A DNA stretch of 64,000 bases, taken from contig NZ_PVTG01000001.1 in NCBI RefSeq assembly GCF_003002915.1, positions 496,001-560,000 of the forward strand, read 5' to 3'. The translations under genes were made by a program, and so were the position numbers. The notes below the pieces were generated by a model. The model was not told the DNA's origin. It ran no database searches and was given only the letters and a program-made list of their open reading frames with translations. Shown here piece by piece: positions 36,649 through 46,224 of the stretch (the first letter of the stretch is position 1; each line of letters begins with the position of its first letter). The DNA is from Geodermatophilus tzadiensis. GTDB taxonomy: Bacteria > Actinomycetota > Actinomycetes > Mycobacteriales > Geodermatophilaceae.

Positions 36649-36965
36649 CCTGCCAGCAGCGGCCAGAGCACCCACGCCTCGTAGAGCACCGGCGGCGCCA
36701 GCCCGGCCAGCAGCCACGGGCTGCGCACCGGCCGGGCCGCGCCCCAGCGCACCGCGGCGACCAGGGCCACGCAGCACCCGGCGGCCGCGGCCAGCCACAG
36801 CAGGGTCGCGGTGACGTCGACGACGAACAGCTGGGCCAGCACCAGCTGCACCGCGCACAGCAGCAGCGGGTAGACCAGGCCGGAGGCGGCGACCACGCCG
36901 ATCAGGGCGCGGGCACGGCGCTGCTGCACGACCAGGTGCTCCTGCTGGGCGGGCGGGTCGGTCAC
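36645..36965 (-). CDS. Small multi-helix membrane protein
   Basis: 106 aa with three or four hydrophobic helices: [20 protein letters not shown], a second around [21 protein letters not shown], and [20 protein letters not shown] at the C-terminus. It sits between an MFS exporter gene (10-nt gap) and gpmA (4-nt overlap). No family recognised. Confidence 0.65.
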   Translation of the reverse strand: MTDPPAQQEHLVVQQRRARALIGVVAASGLVYPLLLCAVQLVLAQLFVVDVTATLLWLAAAAGCCVALVAAVRWGAARPVRSPWLLAGLAPPVLYEAWVLWPLLAG

Positions 36966-36975
36966 CGGCCCCACG

Positions 36976-38589
36976 CTAGGCGCCGGGTCGGGCCGCCGCG
37001 CGCGTGTCCGGCACCGGCCGGCGCCGTCCGGGGAGCCACACCAGGACGACGACGGCGGCCACGGACGACGCGGCCGCGGTGCCCACGGCGGTGAGGTGCA
37101 TGGCCGAGACGAACGCCTCGCGCGCCGGCTCGACCAGCGCGTCGGCCGCGGCGGCCGCCTCCTCGTCGCCGGCCGCGCGGGCCTGCTCGGCCGTCGCGCG
37201 GGCGATCTCGAGCGTGGCGATGACGGAGGTCCGCGCCTCGTCGCGCAGCGCGGCGGGCAGCACGTCCACCTGCCGGCCGAGGTCGGCGGCGTAGGCCGAG
37301 GCGAGCACCGAGCCGAGCAGTGCCACGCCGAGAGCACCGCCGACCTGGCGCACCGAGTTGTTCACCGCGGCCCCCGCGCCGGCCTTCTCCCGGGGCACGA
37401 CCGACATGATCGACTCGGTGGCCGGCGCCATGACCGCGCCCATGCCGAGCCCCTGCACGGTGAGCGTGGTGACCAGCAGCCACAGCGGGGCGTCCTGGTC
37501 GAGCAGCTGGAAGCCCAGGAACGACAGCGTGATGAGGGCGAAGCCGCCGGCGCAGACGGCCTTGGCCCCGTACCGCTCGGCCAGCCGGGAGCTGCGGGAG
37601 GCCATGACCGCCATCCCCAGCGCGACCGGGACGAGCGCGGAGCCCGACTGCAGCGGGTCGTAGCCGCGGGCGCCCTGCAGGTAGTAGACGAGGTAGAACG
37701 TGGCGCCCATCAGGGCGAAGAAGTTCAGGCCCAGCGCCACGGCCGCCGCGGAGAACGCCGGCAGCCGGAACAGCGAGACGTCCAGCGCCGGGTGCGCCGA
37801 GCGCCGCTGCAGCCAGACGAACAACGCCATGAGCACCCCGCCGCCCAGCAGGGGCACCAGCACGCCCGGCGTCGTCCAGCCCACCCCCGAGCCGCCGTGG
37901 ATGATCCCGTAGACCAGGCCCGCCAGGGCGGCGATCGACAGCAGCACGCCGAGGACGTCGAGCCGGCCGGGGTCGGGGTCGCGCGACTCCGGCACGAACG
38001 CCAGCGTGCCCAGGACGCCGAGCAGGGCGACCGGGACGCCGATGAGGAAGATCGCGCCCCACCAGAAGGTGGTGAGCACCGCGCCGCTGGCCAGTGGACC
38101 CCCGGCGACCGCCAGCCCGGCGGTGGCCGCCCAGATGCCGATGGCGCGGCCCCGCTCGGCCGGTGGGAAGACGTTGGTGATGACGGCGAGGGTGGTCGGC
38201 TGCACCGCCGCGCCGCCGACGCCCATGACCGCGCGCCAGGCGATGAGCTCCAGCGGGCTGTCGGAGAACGCGGCCAGCACCGAGCCCGCCGCGAAGACGC
38301 CCAGCCCGATGAGCAGCACCGTCCGGCGGCCGATGCGGTCGCCGACGACGCCCCAGGAGAACAGCAGCCCGGCGAACACGACGATGTAGGCGTCGACGGC
38401 CCACTGCAGCTCGCCCTGGGTGGCGCCCAGCTCCCGCTGCAGCGTCGGGATCGCCACGTTGAGCGTCGTGTTGCCGGTGATCACCACGAGCAGGCAGACG
38501 GTCATGGTGGCCAGCACCCACCACCGCCGGGCGTGGCCGGGGCGCTCGTCCTCGCCGACTGCGGCGGGGTCCCGGTCGGTGGCGGTCAC
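36976..38589 (-). CDS. DHA2-family MFS drug exporter
   Basis: 537 aa, 14 predicted helices. Motifs: GNTTLNVAIPTLQRELG in helix 1, WGVVGDRIGRRTVLLIG (MFS motif A) and RAVMGVGGAAVQPTTLA. It resembles EmrB/QacA proton-driven exporters. A long acidic loop of ~60 residues (ARAAGDEEAAAAADALVEPA) precedes the last helix, as in many actinobacterial members. GTGA overlap with ybjN. Substrate unknown. Confidence 0.9.
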   Translation of the reverse strand: MTATDRDPAAVGEDERPGHARRWWVLATMTVCLLVVITGNTTLNVAIPTLQRELGATQGELQWAVDAYIVVFAGLLFSWGVVGDRIGRRTVLLIGLGVFAAGSVLAAFSDSPLELIAWRAVMGVGGAAVQPTTLAVITNVFPPAERGRAIGIWAATAGLAVAGGPLASGAVLTTFWWGAIFLIGVPVALLGVLGTLAFVPESRDPDPGRLDVLGVLLSIAALAGLVYGIIHGGSGVGWTTPGVLVPLLGGGVLMALFVWLQRRSAHPALDVSLFRLPAFSAAAVALGLNFFALMGATFYLVYYLQGARGYDPLQSGSALVPVALGMAVMASRSSRLAERYGAKAVCAGGFALITLSFLGFQLLDQDAPLWLLVTTLTVQGLGMGAVMAPATESIMSVVPREKAGAGAAVNNSVRQVGGALGVALLGSVLASAYAADLGRQVDVLPAALRDEARTSVIATLEIARATAEQARAAGDEEAAAAADALVEPAREAFVSAMHLTAVGTAAASSVAAVVVLVWLPGRRRPVPDTRAAARPGA

Positions 38590-39158
38590 GCCCCGCCGTC
38601 CGGGGTGCTCCCTCCCCCGTCACCCTGCCGGTCGGTGCGGCCGGCCTGCGCGAAGGCGGCGAAGGCCTCGAGGTTGCGCAGCGACTCCCCGCGCTTGACC
38701 CGCCACTCCCACTCGCGCCGGATCGAGGTGCCGAAGCCGATCTCCAGCATCGTGTTGAAGTGGTCGTCGGCGTAGCTGAGCACCGCACCGAGCACCCGGT
38801 CGAGCTCCTCGGGCGTGACCGCGGCGTGCGGCAGCCGGCCGGTCAGGTAGACGTCGCCGACCCGGTCGACCGACCACGCGACGCCGTACATGCGCGCGTT
38901 GTGCTGCAGCAGGTAGGTCCACAGCTGCTCGCGGTTCTCGTCGGGCTGGCGGCAGACGAAGGCCTCCACCCGCAGCGCGTGCTCCCCCACGACGAGCCCG
39001 CAGACGGTCTTGAGCTTCTTCGTGCCCGGCAGGTCGACCAGCCACCGCCCCGGCGCCGGGTGCTCGTGCACCAGCTCGGCGTCCCGCAGGGTCCGGTCGA
39101 TCACCGCGTCGAGGGCCGCGACGACGTCGTCCCGCGCCGGGCGCTCCGCCTCGGTCAC
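38586..39158 (-). CDS. YbjN domain protein
   Basis: 190 aa. [21 protein letters not shown] and [20 protein letters not shown] followed by the long C-terminal helix match actinobacterial YbjN-domain proteins (Rv0487-like), which have a type III secretion chaperone-like fold and unknown role. GTGA overlap with mshA indicates translational coupling. Confidence 0.85.
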   Translation of the reverse strand: MTEAERPARDDVVAALDAVIDRTLRDAELVHEHPAPGRWLVDLPGTKKLKTVCGLVVGEHALRVEAFVCRQPDENREQLWTYLLQHNARMYGVAWSVDRVGDVYLTGRLPHAAVTPEELDRVLGAVLSYADDHFNTMLEIGFGTSIRREWEWRVKRGESLRNLEAFAAFAQAGRTDRQGDGGGSTPDGGA

Positions 39159-40492
39159 CAGGCCACCTGCGTGCCCACCACCGGCCGCAGCGCGCCCAGC
39201 GCCCGCTCCCGGCGGGCGGGGACCGCCCCGGCGGCCATCTCGGCGGCGGCGGAGGCGTAGGCGGCCACCAGCGCGTCGGCGGTGCGCTCCCAGGAGAAGG
39301 CGCCGGCGTGCCGGCGCGCGCCCGCGGCCAGCAGCGGCCGGCGGGCCAGCACCGAGCGGATCGCGGCGGCGTAGGCGGCGGGGTCGCGGCTGCCGACCAG
39401 CACCCCGGAGACGCCGTCGTCCACCGCCGTCGGCAGCCCGCCCACCTCGGCGGCGACCACCGGCGTCCCGCAGGCCTGCGCCTCGAGGGCGACCAGGCCG
39501 AAGGACTCGTTGTGGCTGGGCACGACGGCGACGTCGGCGGCCCGGTAGTGCAGGGCCAGCCGGTCGGGGGCCTGCGGCGGCAGGAAGCGGACGCGGTCGG
39601 CGATGCCGAGCCGCACGGCGAGCTCCTCGAGCCGGCGCGGCGCCTCCAGGCCCGAGCCGCTGGGCGCGCCGACCACGTGCACCTCGAGCCGGTCGCGCAG
39701 CGCGGGGTCGTCCTCGACCATCCGCGCGGCCGCCTCGAGCAGCAGGTCGGGCGCCTTGAGCGGCTGGATGCGGCCGACGAAGACCAGCACGACGGCGTCG
39801 GCGGGGACGCCCAGCGCGCGGCGCGCGGCGGCCCGGTCGCCGGGGCGGAAGCGGTCGAGGTCCACACCGGGCGGGACGACCAGGGTGCGGCGCGGGTCGG
39901 CGCCGTAGTGGTCGACGAGCTGGCGGGCCTCCTCCTCGGTGTTGGCCACCAGCCGGTCGGCCTCGGCCACGACCTGCTCCTCGCCGATGACGCGGGCGCG
40001 CGGCTCGGGCCGGTCGCCGTCGGCCAGCGCGGCGTTCTTCACCTTGGCCAGGGTGTGCGCGGTGTGGATGAGCGGCACGCTCCACCGGTCGCGCGCCAGC
40101 CAGCCGACCTGGCCGGAGAGCCAGTAGTGCGAGTGCACGACGTCGTAGTGCCCCGGCTCGTGCTGGGCCTCCTCGCGCAGCACGCCCGCGGTGAACGCGC
40201 ACAGCTGGGCCGGCAGCTCCTCCTTGCCCAGCCCCTCGAACGGGCCGGCGCTGACGTGCCGCACCGTGACGCCGGGGCTCATCTCGACCACCGGCGGCAG
40301 GTCGCTGGACGTGGCCCGGGTGAACACGTCGACGGCGATGCCGCGGGCGGCCAGTCGGCGGGAGACCTCGACGATGTAGACGTTCATGCCCCCGGCGTCG
40401 CCGGCGCCGGGCTGGTCGAGCGGGCTGGTGTGCACCGAGACGGTCGCCACCCGCCGGGGCGCGCGCGGGGGGAGCAGGCGGCGAGCAGGCAC
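39155..40492 (-). CDS. mshA: MshA, D-inositol-3-phosphate glycosyltransferase
   Basis: 445 aa GT4 enzyme catalysing the first step of mycothiol synthesis, transfer of GlcNAc to 1D-myo-inositol 3-phosphate. [18 protein letters not shown] is the MshA-specific N-terminal loop; [29 protein letters not shown] and [20 protein letters not shown] (the E-x7-E motif) follow. GGGAGG precedes the GTG. It marks the organism as a mycothiol producer. Confidence 0.95.
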   Translation of the reverse strand: MPARRLLPPRAPRRVATVSVHTSPLDQPGAGDAGGMNVYIVEVSRRLAARGIAVDVFTRATSSDLPPVVEMSPGVTVRHVSAGPFEGLGKEELPAQLCAFTAGVLREEAQHEPGHYDVVHSHYWLSGQVGWLARDRWSVPLIHTAHTLAKVKNAALADGDRPEPRARVIGEEQVVAEADRLVANTEEEARQLVDHYGADPRRTLVVPPGVDLDRFRPGDRAAARRALGVPADAVVLVFVGRIQPLKAPDLLLEAAARMVEDDPALRDRLEVHVVGAPSGSGLEAPRRLEELAVRLGIADRVRFLPPQAPDRLALHYRAADVAVVPSHNESFGLVALEAQACGTPVVAAEVGGLPTAVDDGVSGVLVGSRDPAAYAAAIRSVLARRPLLAAGARRHAGAFSWERTADALVAAYASAAAEMAAGAVPARRERALGALRPVVGTQVAW

Positions 40493-40578
40493 CCCGACCT
40501 CCCGCCTCGCACCCGTGCCGGGCGCCCGGAGGGCACCCCTGTCGGTCCTCCATCCTGCAACAGCGTCAGGATGGCCAC

Positions 40579-41346
40579 ATGTCCGCCCCTCCCTCTCCCC
40601 CGCTGCCGGGGACCGGCCGCACCGCCGTCGTCACCGGCGCCTCCAGCGGCATCGGCGCCGCCACCGCGACCCGGCTGGCGGCCGAGGGCTTCGACGTCGT
40701 CCTCGGTGCGCGCCGCATGGACCGGCTGACCGAGCTGGCCGCCGCCCTCGGCGCCCGGGCGCTGCGGCTCGACGTCACCGACGCCGCCTCGGTCGACGCG
40801 TTCATGGCCCAGGTGCCGCGGGTCGACGTCCTGGTGAACAACGCCGGCGGCGCCTTCGACGCCAGGCCGGTGGCCGAGGCCGACCTGGACTCGTGGGTGC
40901 GCACCTTCGAGGTCAACGTGCTCGGCACCGTCCGGCTGACCAAGGCGCTGCTGCCCGCGCTGATCGCCTCCGGCGCCGGTGACGTGCTGTTCGTGGGGTC
41001 CACGGCCGGGCTGGTCAGCTACGAGGGTGGCGCCTCCTACACCGCGGCCAAGCACGGCGTGCACACGCTGGCCGAGACCCTGCGCCTGGAGCTGTTCGAC
41101 CAGCCGGTGCGGGTGATCGAGATCGCGCCCGGGATGGTGCGGACCGACGAGTTCGCGCTCAACCGCACCGGCGACCGGGAGAAGGCCGACGCCGTCTACC
41201 GGGGCGTGCGCGCGCCGCTGGTGGCCGAGGACGTGGCCGACTGCATCGCCTGGGCGCTGACCCGCCCGCACCACGTCAACGTCGACCTGCTCGTCGTCCG
41301 CCCGCGCGCCCAGGCCGCCCAGCACAAGGTGCACCGGGAGGGCTGA
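40579..41346 (+). CDS. Short-chain dehydrogenase/reductase
   Basis: 255 aa classical SDR: cofactor motif [19 protein letters not shown], catalytic serine in VGSTAGL and YTAAKHG with the YxxxK pair. An arginine after the second strand (GARRMDRL) favours NADPH. Divergent from mshA; the same pairing occurs in mycobacteria (Rv0484c). Substrate unknown. Confidence 0.92.
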   Translation: MSAPPSPPLPGTGRTAVVTGASSGIGAATATRLAAEGFDVVLGARRMDRLTELAAALGARALRLDVTDAASVDAFMAQVPRVDVLVNNAGGAFDARPVAEADLDSWVRTFEVNVLGTVRLTKALLPALIASGAGDVLFVGSTAGLVSYEGGASYTAAKHGVHTLAETLRLELFDQPVRVIEIAPGMVRTDEFALNRTGDREKADAVYRGVRAPLVAEDVADCIAWALTRPHHVNVDLLVVRPRAQAAQHKVHREG

Positions 41347-41368
41347 GCCGCCGGGCCCGTCTCCCGCG

Positions 41369-41426
41369 CGAGATCTGCACGGTGGTCGCCATCAGCCGTC
41401 CGATGGCCACCGGTGTGCAGATCTCG
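41369..41426. terminator. Long bipartite hairpin between SDR and murB genes
   Basis: CGAGATCTGCAC (41369-41380) pairs perfectly with GTGCAGATCTCG (41415-41426); inside, GGTGG...CCAT pairs with ATGGCCACC. The hairpin fills the space between convergent stop codons (41346 and 41429), so it probably terminates both transcripts. Confidence 0.7.
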
Positions 41427-41428
41427 CT

Positions 41429-42430
41429 CTACAGCCGGGTGGGCTCCGGGACCAGCGTGACGCCGAAGCGCTCGCGGACGGCGGTGACGACGCGGTCGGC
41501 GAAGGCCAGGAGCTCGGTTGCCGTCGCCCCGGGCTCGGTGGTCAGCGCGAGGCTGTGTCGCGACGACGTCCCGACCCGGCCCTCGCGCGTGCCCCGGCCG
41601 AACCCGGCGGACTGCACCAGCCAGGCGGCGCTGAGCTTGACCCGCCCGTTCCCGGCCGGCCAGCTCGGGCAGCCGGGCACCGCCTGCTCGGCGGGGACGA
41701 CGGGGTTGGTGAAGAACGACCCGGCGCTGCGGGTGTCGGGGTCGGCCGGGTCGACGACCATGCCCTTGCCGCGGCGCAGCTCCAGCACGGCGGCGCGGAC
41801 GTCGGCCAGCGGCGCCCGTCCGCCCAGGTCGACCCCCAGCCGCTTGGCGAGCTCCGCGTAGCCGACCGGGCGCGACAGCGGACCGGCGTCCAGCGCGAAG
41901 GTCACGGTGAGGACGACGAACCGCCCCGGCTCGCGCTTGAGGCGGCTGTCGCGGTAGCCGAACGCGCACTCGTCGTTCGACAGCGTCAGCTCCCGCTTCT
42001 CGGCCCGGTCGTACACGCGCACCCCGGTGATCGTCTGGGCGACCTCCTGGCCGTAGGCGCCGACGTTCTGCACCGGCGTCGCGCCCGTGGACCCGGGGAT
42101 GCCCGAGAGCGCCTCCATGCCGGCCAGCTGCTCCCCGACGGTCAGCGCGACCAGGTCGTCCCAGTCCTCCCCGGCCTGCACCTCGAGGGTGTCGCCGCGC
42201 CGCTCGACGCCGCGGCTGCGGACGGCCACCACGTCGCCGTCCCACCCCTCGTCGGGCGCGACCAGGTTGGAGCCGCCGCCGAGCACCAGCAGCGGGCGGC
42301 CGGCCTCGTCGGCCTCGCGGACGGCGGCGACCAGCTCGGCGGCGTCGGTGACCTCGACCAGGCGCCCGACGGGGCCCCCGACGCCGAGGGTGGTCAGGTC
42401 GGCCAGGCGGGCGTCGGAACGGACGAGCAC
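41429..42430 (-). CDS. murB: MurB, UDP-N-acetylenolpyruvoylglucosamine reductase
   Basis: 333 aa type I MurB. FAD-binding regions TTLGVGGPVGRLVEV and LLVLGGGSNLV, then SGIPGSTGATPVQNVGAYGQEV and the catalytic serine in TRSAGSFFTNPVV. It completes UDP-MurNAc. TACCGT 6 nt before the GTG suggests a leaderless mRNA. Divergent from a methyltransferase gene. Confidence 0.95.
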   Translation of the reverse strand: MLVRSDARLADLTTLGVGGPVGRLVEVTDAAELVAAVREADEAGRPLLVLGGGSNLVAPDEGWDGDVVAVRSRGVERRGDTLEVQAGEDWDDLVALTVGEQLAGMEALSGIPGSTGATPVQNVGAYGQEVAQTITGVRVYDRAEKRELTLSNDECAFGYRDSRLKREPGRFVVLTVTFALDAGPLSRPVGYAELAKRLGVDLGGRAPLADVRAAVLELRRGKGMVVDPADPDTRSAGSFFTNPVVPAEQAVPGCPSWPAGNGRVKLSAAWLVQSAGFGRGTREGRVGTSSRHSLALTTEPGATATELLAFADRVVTAVRERFGVTLVPEPTRL

Positions 42431-42489
42431 CGCCCCACGGTAGCCGCGGTGCGCCAGCCGCCCGCGGCGGCGGACTACCCTCCGGACCG

Positions 42490-43347
42490 GTGAGCGAGGC
42501 AGGCAGCGAACACAAGCGCCGGGCGAGCCTCACCCCCCGGCGGGCCACCCCCCGGCTGGCCGCCGGCCGGGCGCGCGCGCTGGGCCTGCCCACCCGGGGG
42601 ACGACGAACGCCAACCGGCTGCGCCGGGTCGACCGGTGGATCCAGGCCACCCTGGTGCCGCGGCTGCGCGACGCGGCCCGGCCGCTGGTGGTCGACCTGG
42701 GCTACGGCTCCTCGGCGGTCACCACGCTGGAGCTGGCCGAGCGGCTGGCGCCGGAGGTCCCCGGCCTCGAGGTGGTCGGCCTGGAGATCGACCCCGCCCG
42801 GGTGGCCGCCGTCGCCGAGGACCGCGACCCGCCCCGCGTCGACTTCCGCGTGGGCGGCTTCGAGCTCGCCGGGCTGAGCCCGGTGCTGGTGCGGGCGTTC
42901 AACGTGCTGCGCCAGTACGACGAGGCGTCGGCGGCGCGGGCCTGGGAGACGATGTGCGCCGCCCTCGGTCCGGGCGGGGTGCTCGTCGAGGGCACCTGCG
43001 ACGAGTGGGGACGGCGGGCCTCCTGGGTGGCGCTGGACGCCGACGGGCCGCTCACCCTCACCCTCGCCGCGCGGGTGGCCGACCTCGACCGGCCGTCCGA
43101 CCTCGCCGAGCGGCTGCCCAAGGCGCTCATCCACCACAACGTCCCCGGCCGGCCGGTGCACGCCCTCCTGCAGGCCCTGGACGCCGCCTGGGCCGCCGCC
43201 GCGGGGCTGTCGACCTTCGGACCCCGGCAGCGGTGGACGGCGGCGGTGCAGGCGCTCGCCGACGACGGCTGGCCCCTCGTCGGGTCCACGCGGCGCTGGC
43301 GGCACGGGGAGCTGACCGTGCGCTGGTCCGCGGTCGCGCCCGCGTGA
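42490..43347 (+). CDS. Class I methyltransferase-like protein
   Basis: 285 aa. PLVVDLGYGSSAVTTLELAE and VVGLEIDPARV are the SAM-binding motifs I and II; RQYDE and GPGGVLVEGTCDEWGRRASW follow. It is conserved in actinobacteria but without a known substrate. TACCCT lies 8 nt before the GTG (leaderless). The stop overlaps the next gene as GTGA. Confidence 0.8.
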   Translation: MSEAGSEHKRRASLTPRRATPRLAAGRARALGLPTRGTTNANRLRRVDRWIQATLVPRLRDAARPLVVDLGYGSSAVTTLELAERLAPEVPGLEVVGLEIDPARVAAVAEDRDPPRVDFRVGGFELAGLSPVLVRAFNVLRQYDEASAARAWETMCAALGPGGVLVEGTCDEWGRRASWVALDADGPLTLTLAARVADLDRPSDLAERLPKALIHHNVPGRPVHALLQALDAAWAAAAGLSTFGPRQRWTAAVQALADDGWPLVGSTRRWRHGELTVRWSAVAPA

Positions 43348-44204
43348 GGCGCGGCGAGCGGCCCGCGGTCGTCCCGCCCGGCCCGACGCCGGTCGACGGC
43401 GGCACCGCCGAGCTCCTGGGCGACGCCGACCGCGACGGGTCGTGGGTGCTCGTCGTCGACGGCACTCCCCAGTCGCACGTCGACCTCGACGACCCCACCC
43501 ACCTGGAGTTCGAGTACGTCCGGCGGATGGGGCACGTGCTCGACCTGGCCGCGCCCGAGGGCGAGCCGGTCGACGCCGTCCACCTCGGCGGCGGCGCGCT
43601 CACCCTGGCCCGCTACCTGGCGGTGACCCGGCCGGGGTCGCGCCAGCGGGTCGTCGAGGTCGACGAGCGGCTCACCGACCTCGTCCGCGCCCACCTGCCC
43701 CTGCCGCGGGGCGCGCGCGTGCGCGTGCGGGCCGCGGACGCGCGCGCCGGGCTCGCCGCGCTCCCGACCGGCAGCGCGGACGTCGTCGTCAGCGACGTGT
43801 TCGCCGGCGCCCGGACGCCGGCCCACCTGACCACGGTGGAGTACGCCGCCGAGGCGCGGCGGGTGCTGCGGCCGGGCGGCGTGCTCACCGCCAACGTCGC
43901 CGACGGCCCGCCGCTGCGCTTCGCCCGCGGCCAGGTGGCCACGCTGCGGGCGGTGTTCGCGCACGTCTGCCTGCTGGCCGAGCCGGGCACGCTGCGCGGC
44001 CGGCGCTTCGGCAACCTGGTGGCGGTCGCCTCCGACGCGCCGCTGCCGGTGGCCGGGCTGACCCGGCGGTGCGCCGCCGACCCCATGCCCGCGCGGGTGG
44101 TCGCCGACGACGACCTCGCGCGGTTCGCGGGCAGCGCGGCGCCGGTGCACGACGCGGAGGCGCAGCCCTCCCCCGAGCCGCCTCCGGGTGTCTTCGCCCG
44201 CTGA
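43344..44204 (+). CDS. Spermidine-synthase-like (SpeE fold) protein
   Basis: 286 aa. THLEFEYVRRMGHVLDL and AVHLGGGALTLARYLAV with VVEVDERLTDLVR match the polyamine aminopropyltransferase fold; SADVVVSDVFAGARTPAHLTT is the third motif. Many actinobacterial proteins of this type are not spermidine synthases and the tail is Pro-rich, so the substrate is left open. It is coupled to the preceding methyltransferase. Confidence 0.82.
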   Translation: MRRGERPAVVPPGPTPVDGGTAELLGDADRDGSWVLVVDGTPQSHVDLDDPTHLEFEYVRRMGHVLDLAAPEGEPVDAVHLGGGALTLARYLAVTRPGSRQRVVEVDERLTDLVRAHLPLPRGARVRVRAADARAGLAALPTGSADVVVSDVFAGARTPAHLTTVEYAAEARRVLRPGGVLTANVADGPPLRFARGQVATLRAVFAHVCLLAEPGTLRGRRFGNLVAVASDAPLPVAGLTRRCAADPMPARVVADDDLARFAGSAAPVHDAEAQPSPEPPPGVFAR

Positions 44205-44255
44205 CCAGGGTCTTCCCCGATGCCGCCGGCGCTCTCCCGCGCCTAGGGTCGGGAC

Positions 44256-44459
44256 ATGACCTACCCCGCCCCGCACCGACTGGCCCGCGACACGCGCAAC
44301 AGGGTGATCGCCGGCGTCTGCTCCGGCATCGCCCGCCGCTACGGCATCTCGACGGGTGCCCTGCGTCTGGCCTTCGTGATCTCCTGCGTCCTGCCCGGGC
44401 CGCAGTTCGTCGCGTACCTGGTCCTGTGGGTGCTCATGCCGCGCGACGACCGGTTCTGA
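44256..44459 (+). CDS. PspC domain protein
   Basis: 67 aa: RDTRNRVIAGVCSGIARRYG followed by one amphipathic and one membrane helix (FVAYLVLWVLMP), a minimal PspC domain. PspC proteins respond to membrane stress. TAGGGT ends 6 nt before the ATG, so translation is probably leaderless. Convergent with the DUF2516 gene. Confidence 0.93.
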   Translation: MTYPAPHRLARDTRNRVIAGVCSGIARRYGISTGALRLAFVISCVLPGPQFVAYLVLWVLMPRDDRF

Positions 44460-44474
44460 CCCGGCCGCCCGGGG

Positions 44475-44759
44475 TCACCAGGAGTTGTTGCCCCGCTGGA
44501 CGCCGCGCACGGCCGGCCGCACGTCGACGAGGTAGACGACGACGGCGATGACCGCGGGCAGGCCGAGGAAGGTCATCGGCCCCTGGGAGTACAGGATCAC
44601 GCCCGCCAGCGCGGTGATGGCGACCCAGGCCGGCTTGGTGAGCTTGCCCGCGGCGACGTAGCCGGCGGCGGGACGCACGACCGCGTCGACGAGCGCCCAG
44701 ACGGCCACCGCCAGCAGCAGCCAGGACAAGCTCAGGAGCAGGAGCGCGTCGAACGCCAT
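44475..44759 (-). CDS. DUF2516 membrane protein
   Basis: 94 aa with three membrane helices (LLLLSLSWLLLAVAVWALVDA, AWVAITALAGVILYS, LPAVIAVVVYLVDV) and a conserved linker AAGKLTKPAW. It matches DUF2516, found beside hbhA in mycobacteria. TACCCT 6 nt before the ATG supports the start. Confidence 0.88.
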   Translation of the reverse strand: MAFDALLLLSLSWLLLAVAVWALVDAVVRPAAGYVAAGKLTKPAWVAITALAGVILYSQGPMTFLGLPAVIAVVVYLVDVRPAVRGVQRGNNSW

Positions 44760-44827
44760 GCCGGGAGGGTACCCGCCCGACGGGTCCACCCCACCCCTCC
44801 GACGGGGCAGGTGGCCCGGACGGCACA

Positions 44828-44860
44828 GGGCCCCGGAGCGCGGGTGCAGCTCCGGGGCCC
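44828..44860 (-). terminator. 12-bp stem terminator after the HbhA-like gene
   Basis: GGGCCCCGGAGC (44828-44839) and GCTCCGGGGCCC (44849-44860) form a perfect 12-bp stem with a 9-nt loop, starting 20 nt after the HbhA-like stop codon. There is no T tract, as is usual in actinobacteria. Confidence 0.75.
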
Positions 44861-44880
44861 TGGGCCTGTGGTGTGCCGAC

Positions 44881-45609
44881 TCAGGCGTCGGCCTTCTTGG
44901 TGGTGCGGGTGCGGGTCACGCGGGCCGAGGTGGCCGGGGTGCCGGTGCCCTTGGCGGCCGAGGTGGTGCGCTTGGCCGGCTTGCGGGCGGGCTTGGCCGG
45001 GGCCTCCTCCGCGGTCTCCTCGAGCGCGGCCTTGGCGCTGTCGGCGACCTCGTCGACGGCCTTCTCCGCCTTGGCGGTGGCCTTGGCGGTCTTCGAGGCG
45101 GCCTTCTGGACCAGCGAGGTGACCTCGTCGGAGGCCTCGCTCACGGTCTCGGCGGTCTCCTCGAGGACCTCCTCGACGACGTCCTCGACGCGGTCGACGG
45201 CCTGCTCGGTGCGGGCCACGAACCGGCGGAAGCCGGGCTGGCGGCGCAGCTCCTCGAGGACCTCGGCGCCGCGCTCGGCGAGCTGCTCGACGGTGGCGAG
45301 GGCCTGGACGCGGGCCTGCTCGACCAGCTCGGCCACGGTGCTCGCGACGGCGTCGGGGCGGACGGCGGTGGCCAGCTGACGGCTGGCTCCGCGGGCGCGG
45401 TCGGCGGCCTGCTCGGCGCGGGTGCGGGCCTCCTTGGCGGCCAGGTCGACCTGGACCTGGGCCTCGCCGGGGAGGGCCTCGGCGCGCGAGCGCAGCGAGG
45501 TCAGCACGGTGCGGGCCTGCTCGAGGGCGAGGTCACCGGCGCCGACGGCGGCCAGCAGCGGGGTGCGGCCGCGCTCGGCGACCTGCTTGAGGGTGTCGGT
45601 GGTGCTCAT
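44881..45609 (-). CDS. HbhA-like Lys/Ala-rich helical protein
   Basis: 242 aa. Residues ~1-170 are a continuous Ala/Glu/Arg-rich helical region that should form coiled coils (LAAKEARTRAEQAADRARG); the C-terminal ~50 residues have Lys-Pro-Ala and TSAAK repeats. This layout matches mycobacterial heparin-binding hemagglutinin (Rv0475), and the XRE and DUF2516 neighbours are also the same. In a non-pathogen a membrane-associated or DNA-binding role is as likely as adhesion. Confidence 0.8.
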   Translation of the reverse strand: MSTTDTLKQVAERGRTPLLAAVGAGDLALEQARTVLTSLRSRAEALPGEAQVQVDLAAKEARTRAEQAADRARGASRQLATAVRPDAVASTVAELVEQARVQALATVEQLAERGAEVLEELRRQPGFRRFVARTEQAVDRVEDVVEEVLEETAETVSEASDEVTSLVQKAASKTAKATAKAEKAVDEVADSAKAALEETAEEAPAKPARKPAKRTTSAAKGTGTPATSARVTRTRTTKKADA

Positions 45610-46136
45610 GCGGACTCCTTAGAGGGGTGCGGTGCCGGAGGCTCTCCGGCGGAGTGGTCCTGGGTGGTGCCGGGCGCGTCGGCCGCGGCCGTGCCGCGGG
45701 CGGCGGCGTGCTCGCGGACGTAGGTCTCGTACAGCTCGAGCAGCACGGCCCGGTGCCGCTCGGAGAGGTGCTCGTCGGAGCGGATCGCCGCGACGGTGTC
45801 GGGGTTGCCGGCGCGCCGGTCGAGGATCCCCGCCTGCTCGTACAGCGACTCGGCGGAGATCTTCAGGCCGCGGGCGATGGCGGCCAGGATCTCCGCCGAC
45901 GGCTTGCGCAGCCCCCGCTCCACCTGCGACAGGTAGGGGTTGCTCACCCCCGCGGTGCGGGCGAGCTCGCGCAGGGACACCCGGGCGGCGCTGCGCTGCT
46001 CCCGGATGTACTCACCCACCTGCGAGCGCACCGCCGAGACCTGCTGGGCCTCGGCCGCGACGGTCTCGGCGAGCTGGTCCACCTTCTCGCGGACCGACCT
46101 CACCTGCCCGCTCACGAACTCGCCGGGGGTCTGCAC
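45606..46136 (-). CDS. XRE-family HTH regulator
   Basis: 176 aa. The HTH is SAARVSLRELARTAGVSNPY LSQVERGLRKPSAEIL (helix-turn-helix about residues 50-100), preceded by a helical segment and followed by a region on sensing or dimerisation (SERHRAVLLELYETY) and a disordered tail. TACCGT 7 nt before the GTG at 46136 supports this start over longer ones. ATGA overlap with the HbhA-like gene suggests it controls that gene. Confidence 0.88.
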   Translation of the reverse strand: MQTPGEFVSGQVRSVREKVDQLAETVAAEAQQVSAVRSQVGEYIREQRSAARVSLRELARTAGVSNPYLSQVERGLRKPSAEILAAIARGLKISAESLYEQAGILDRRAGNPDTVAAIRSDEHLSERHRAVLLELYETYVREHAAARGTAAADAPGTTQDHSAGEPPAPHPSKESA

Positions 46137-46224
46137 GTACTCGACGGTAGGCAGGGGTGCTAGCAGTTGCAAGCGCAGGAGCAAGCACTCCTCCGTGAGA
46201 CCCCTCACACCGGCGTGTCGGTGC

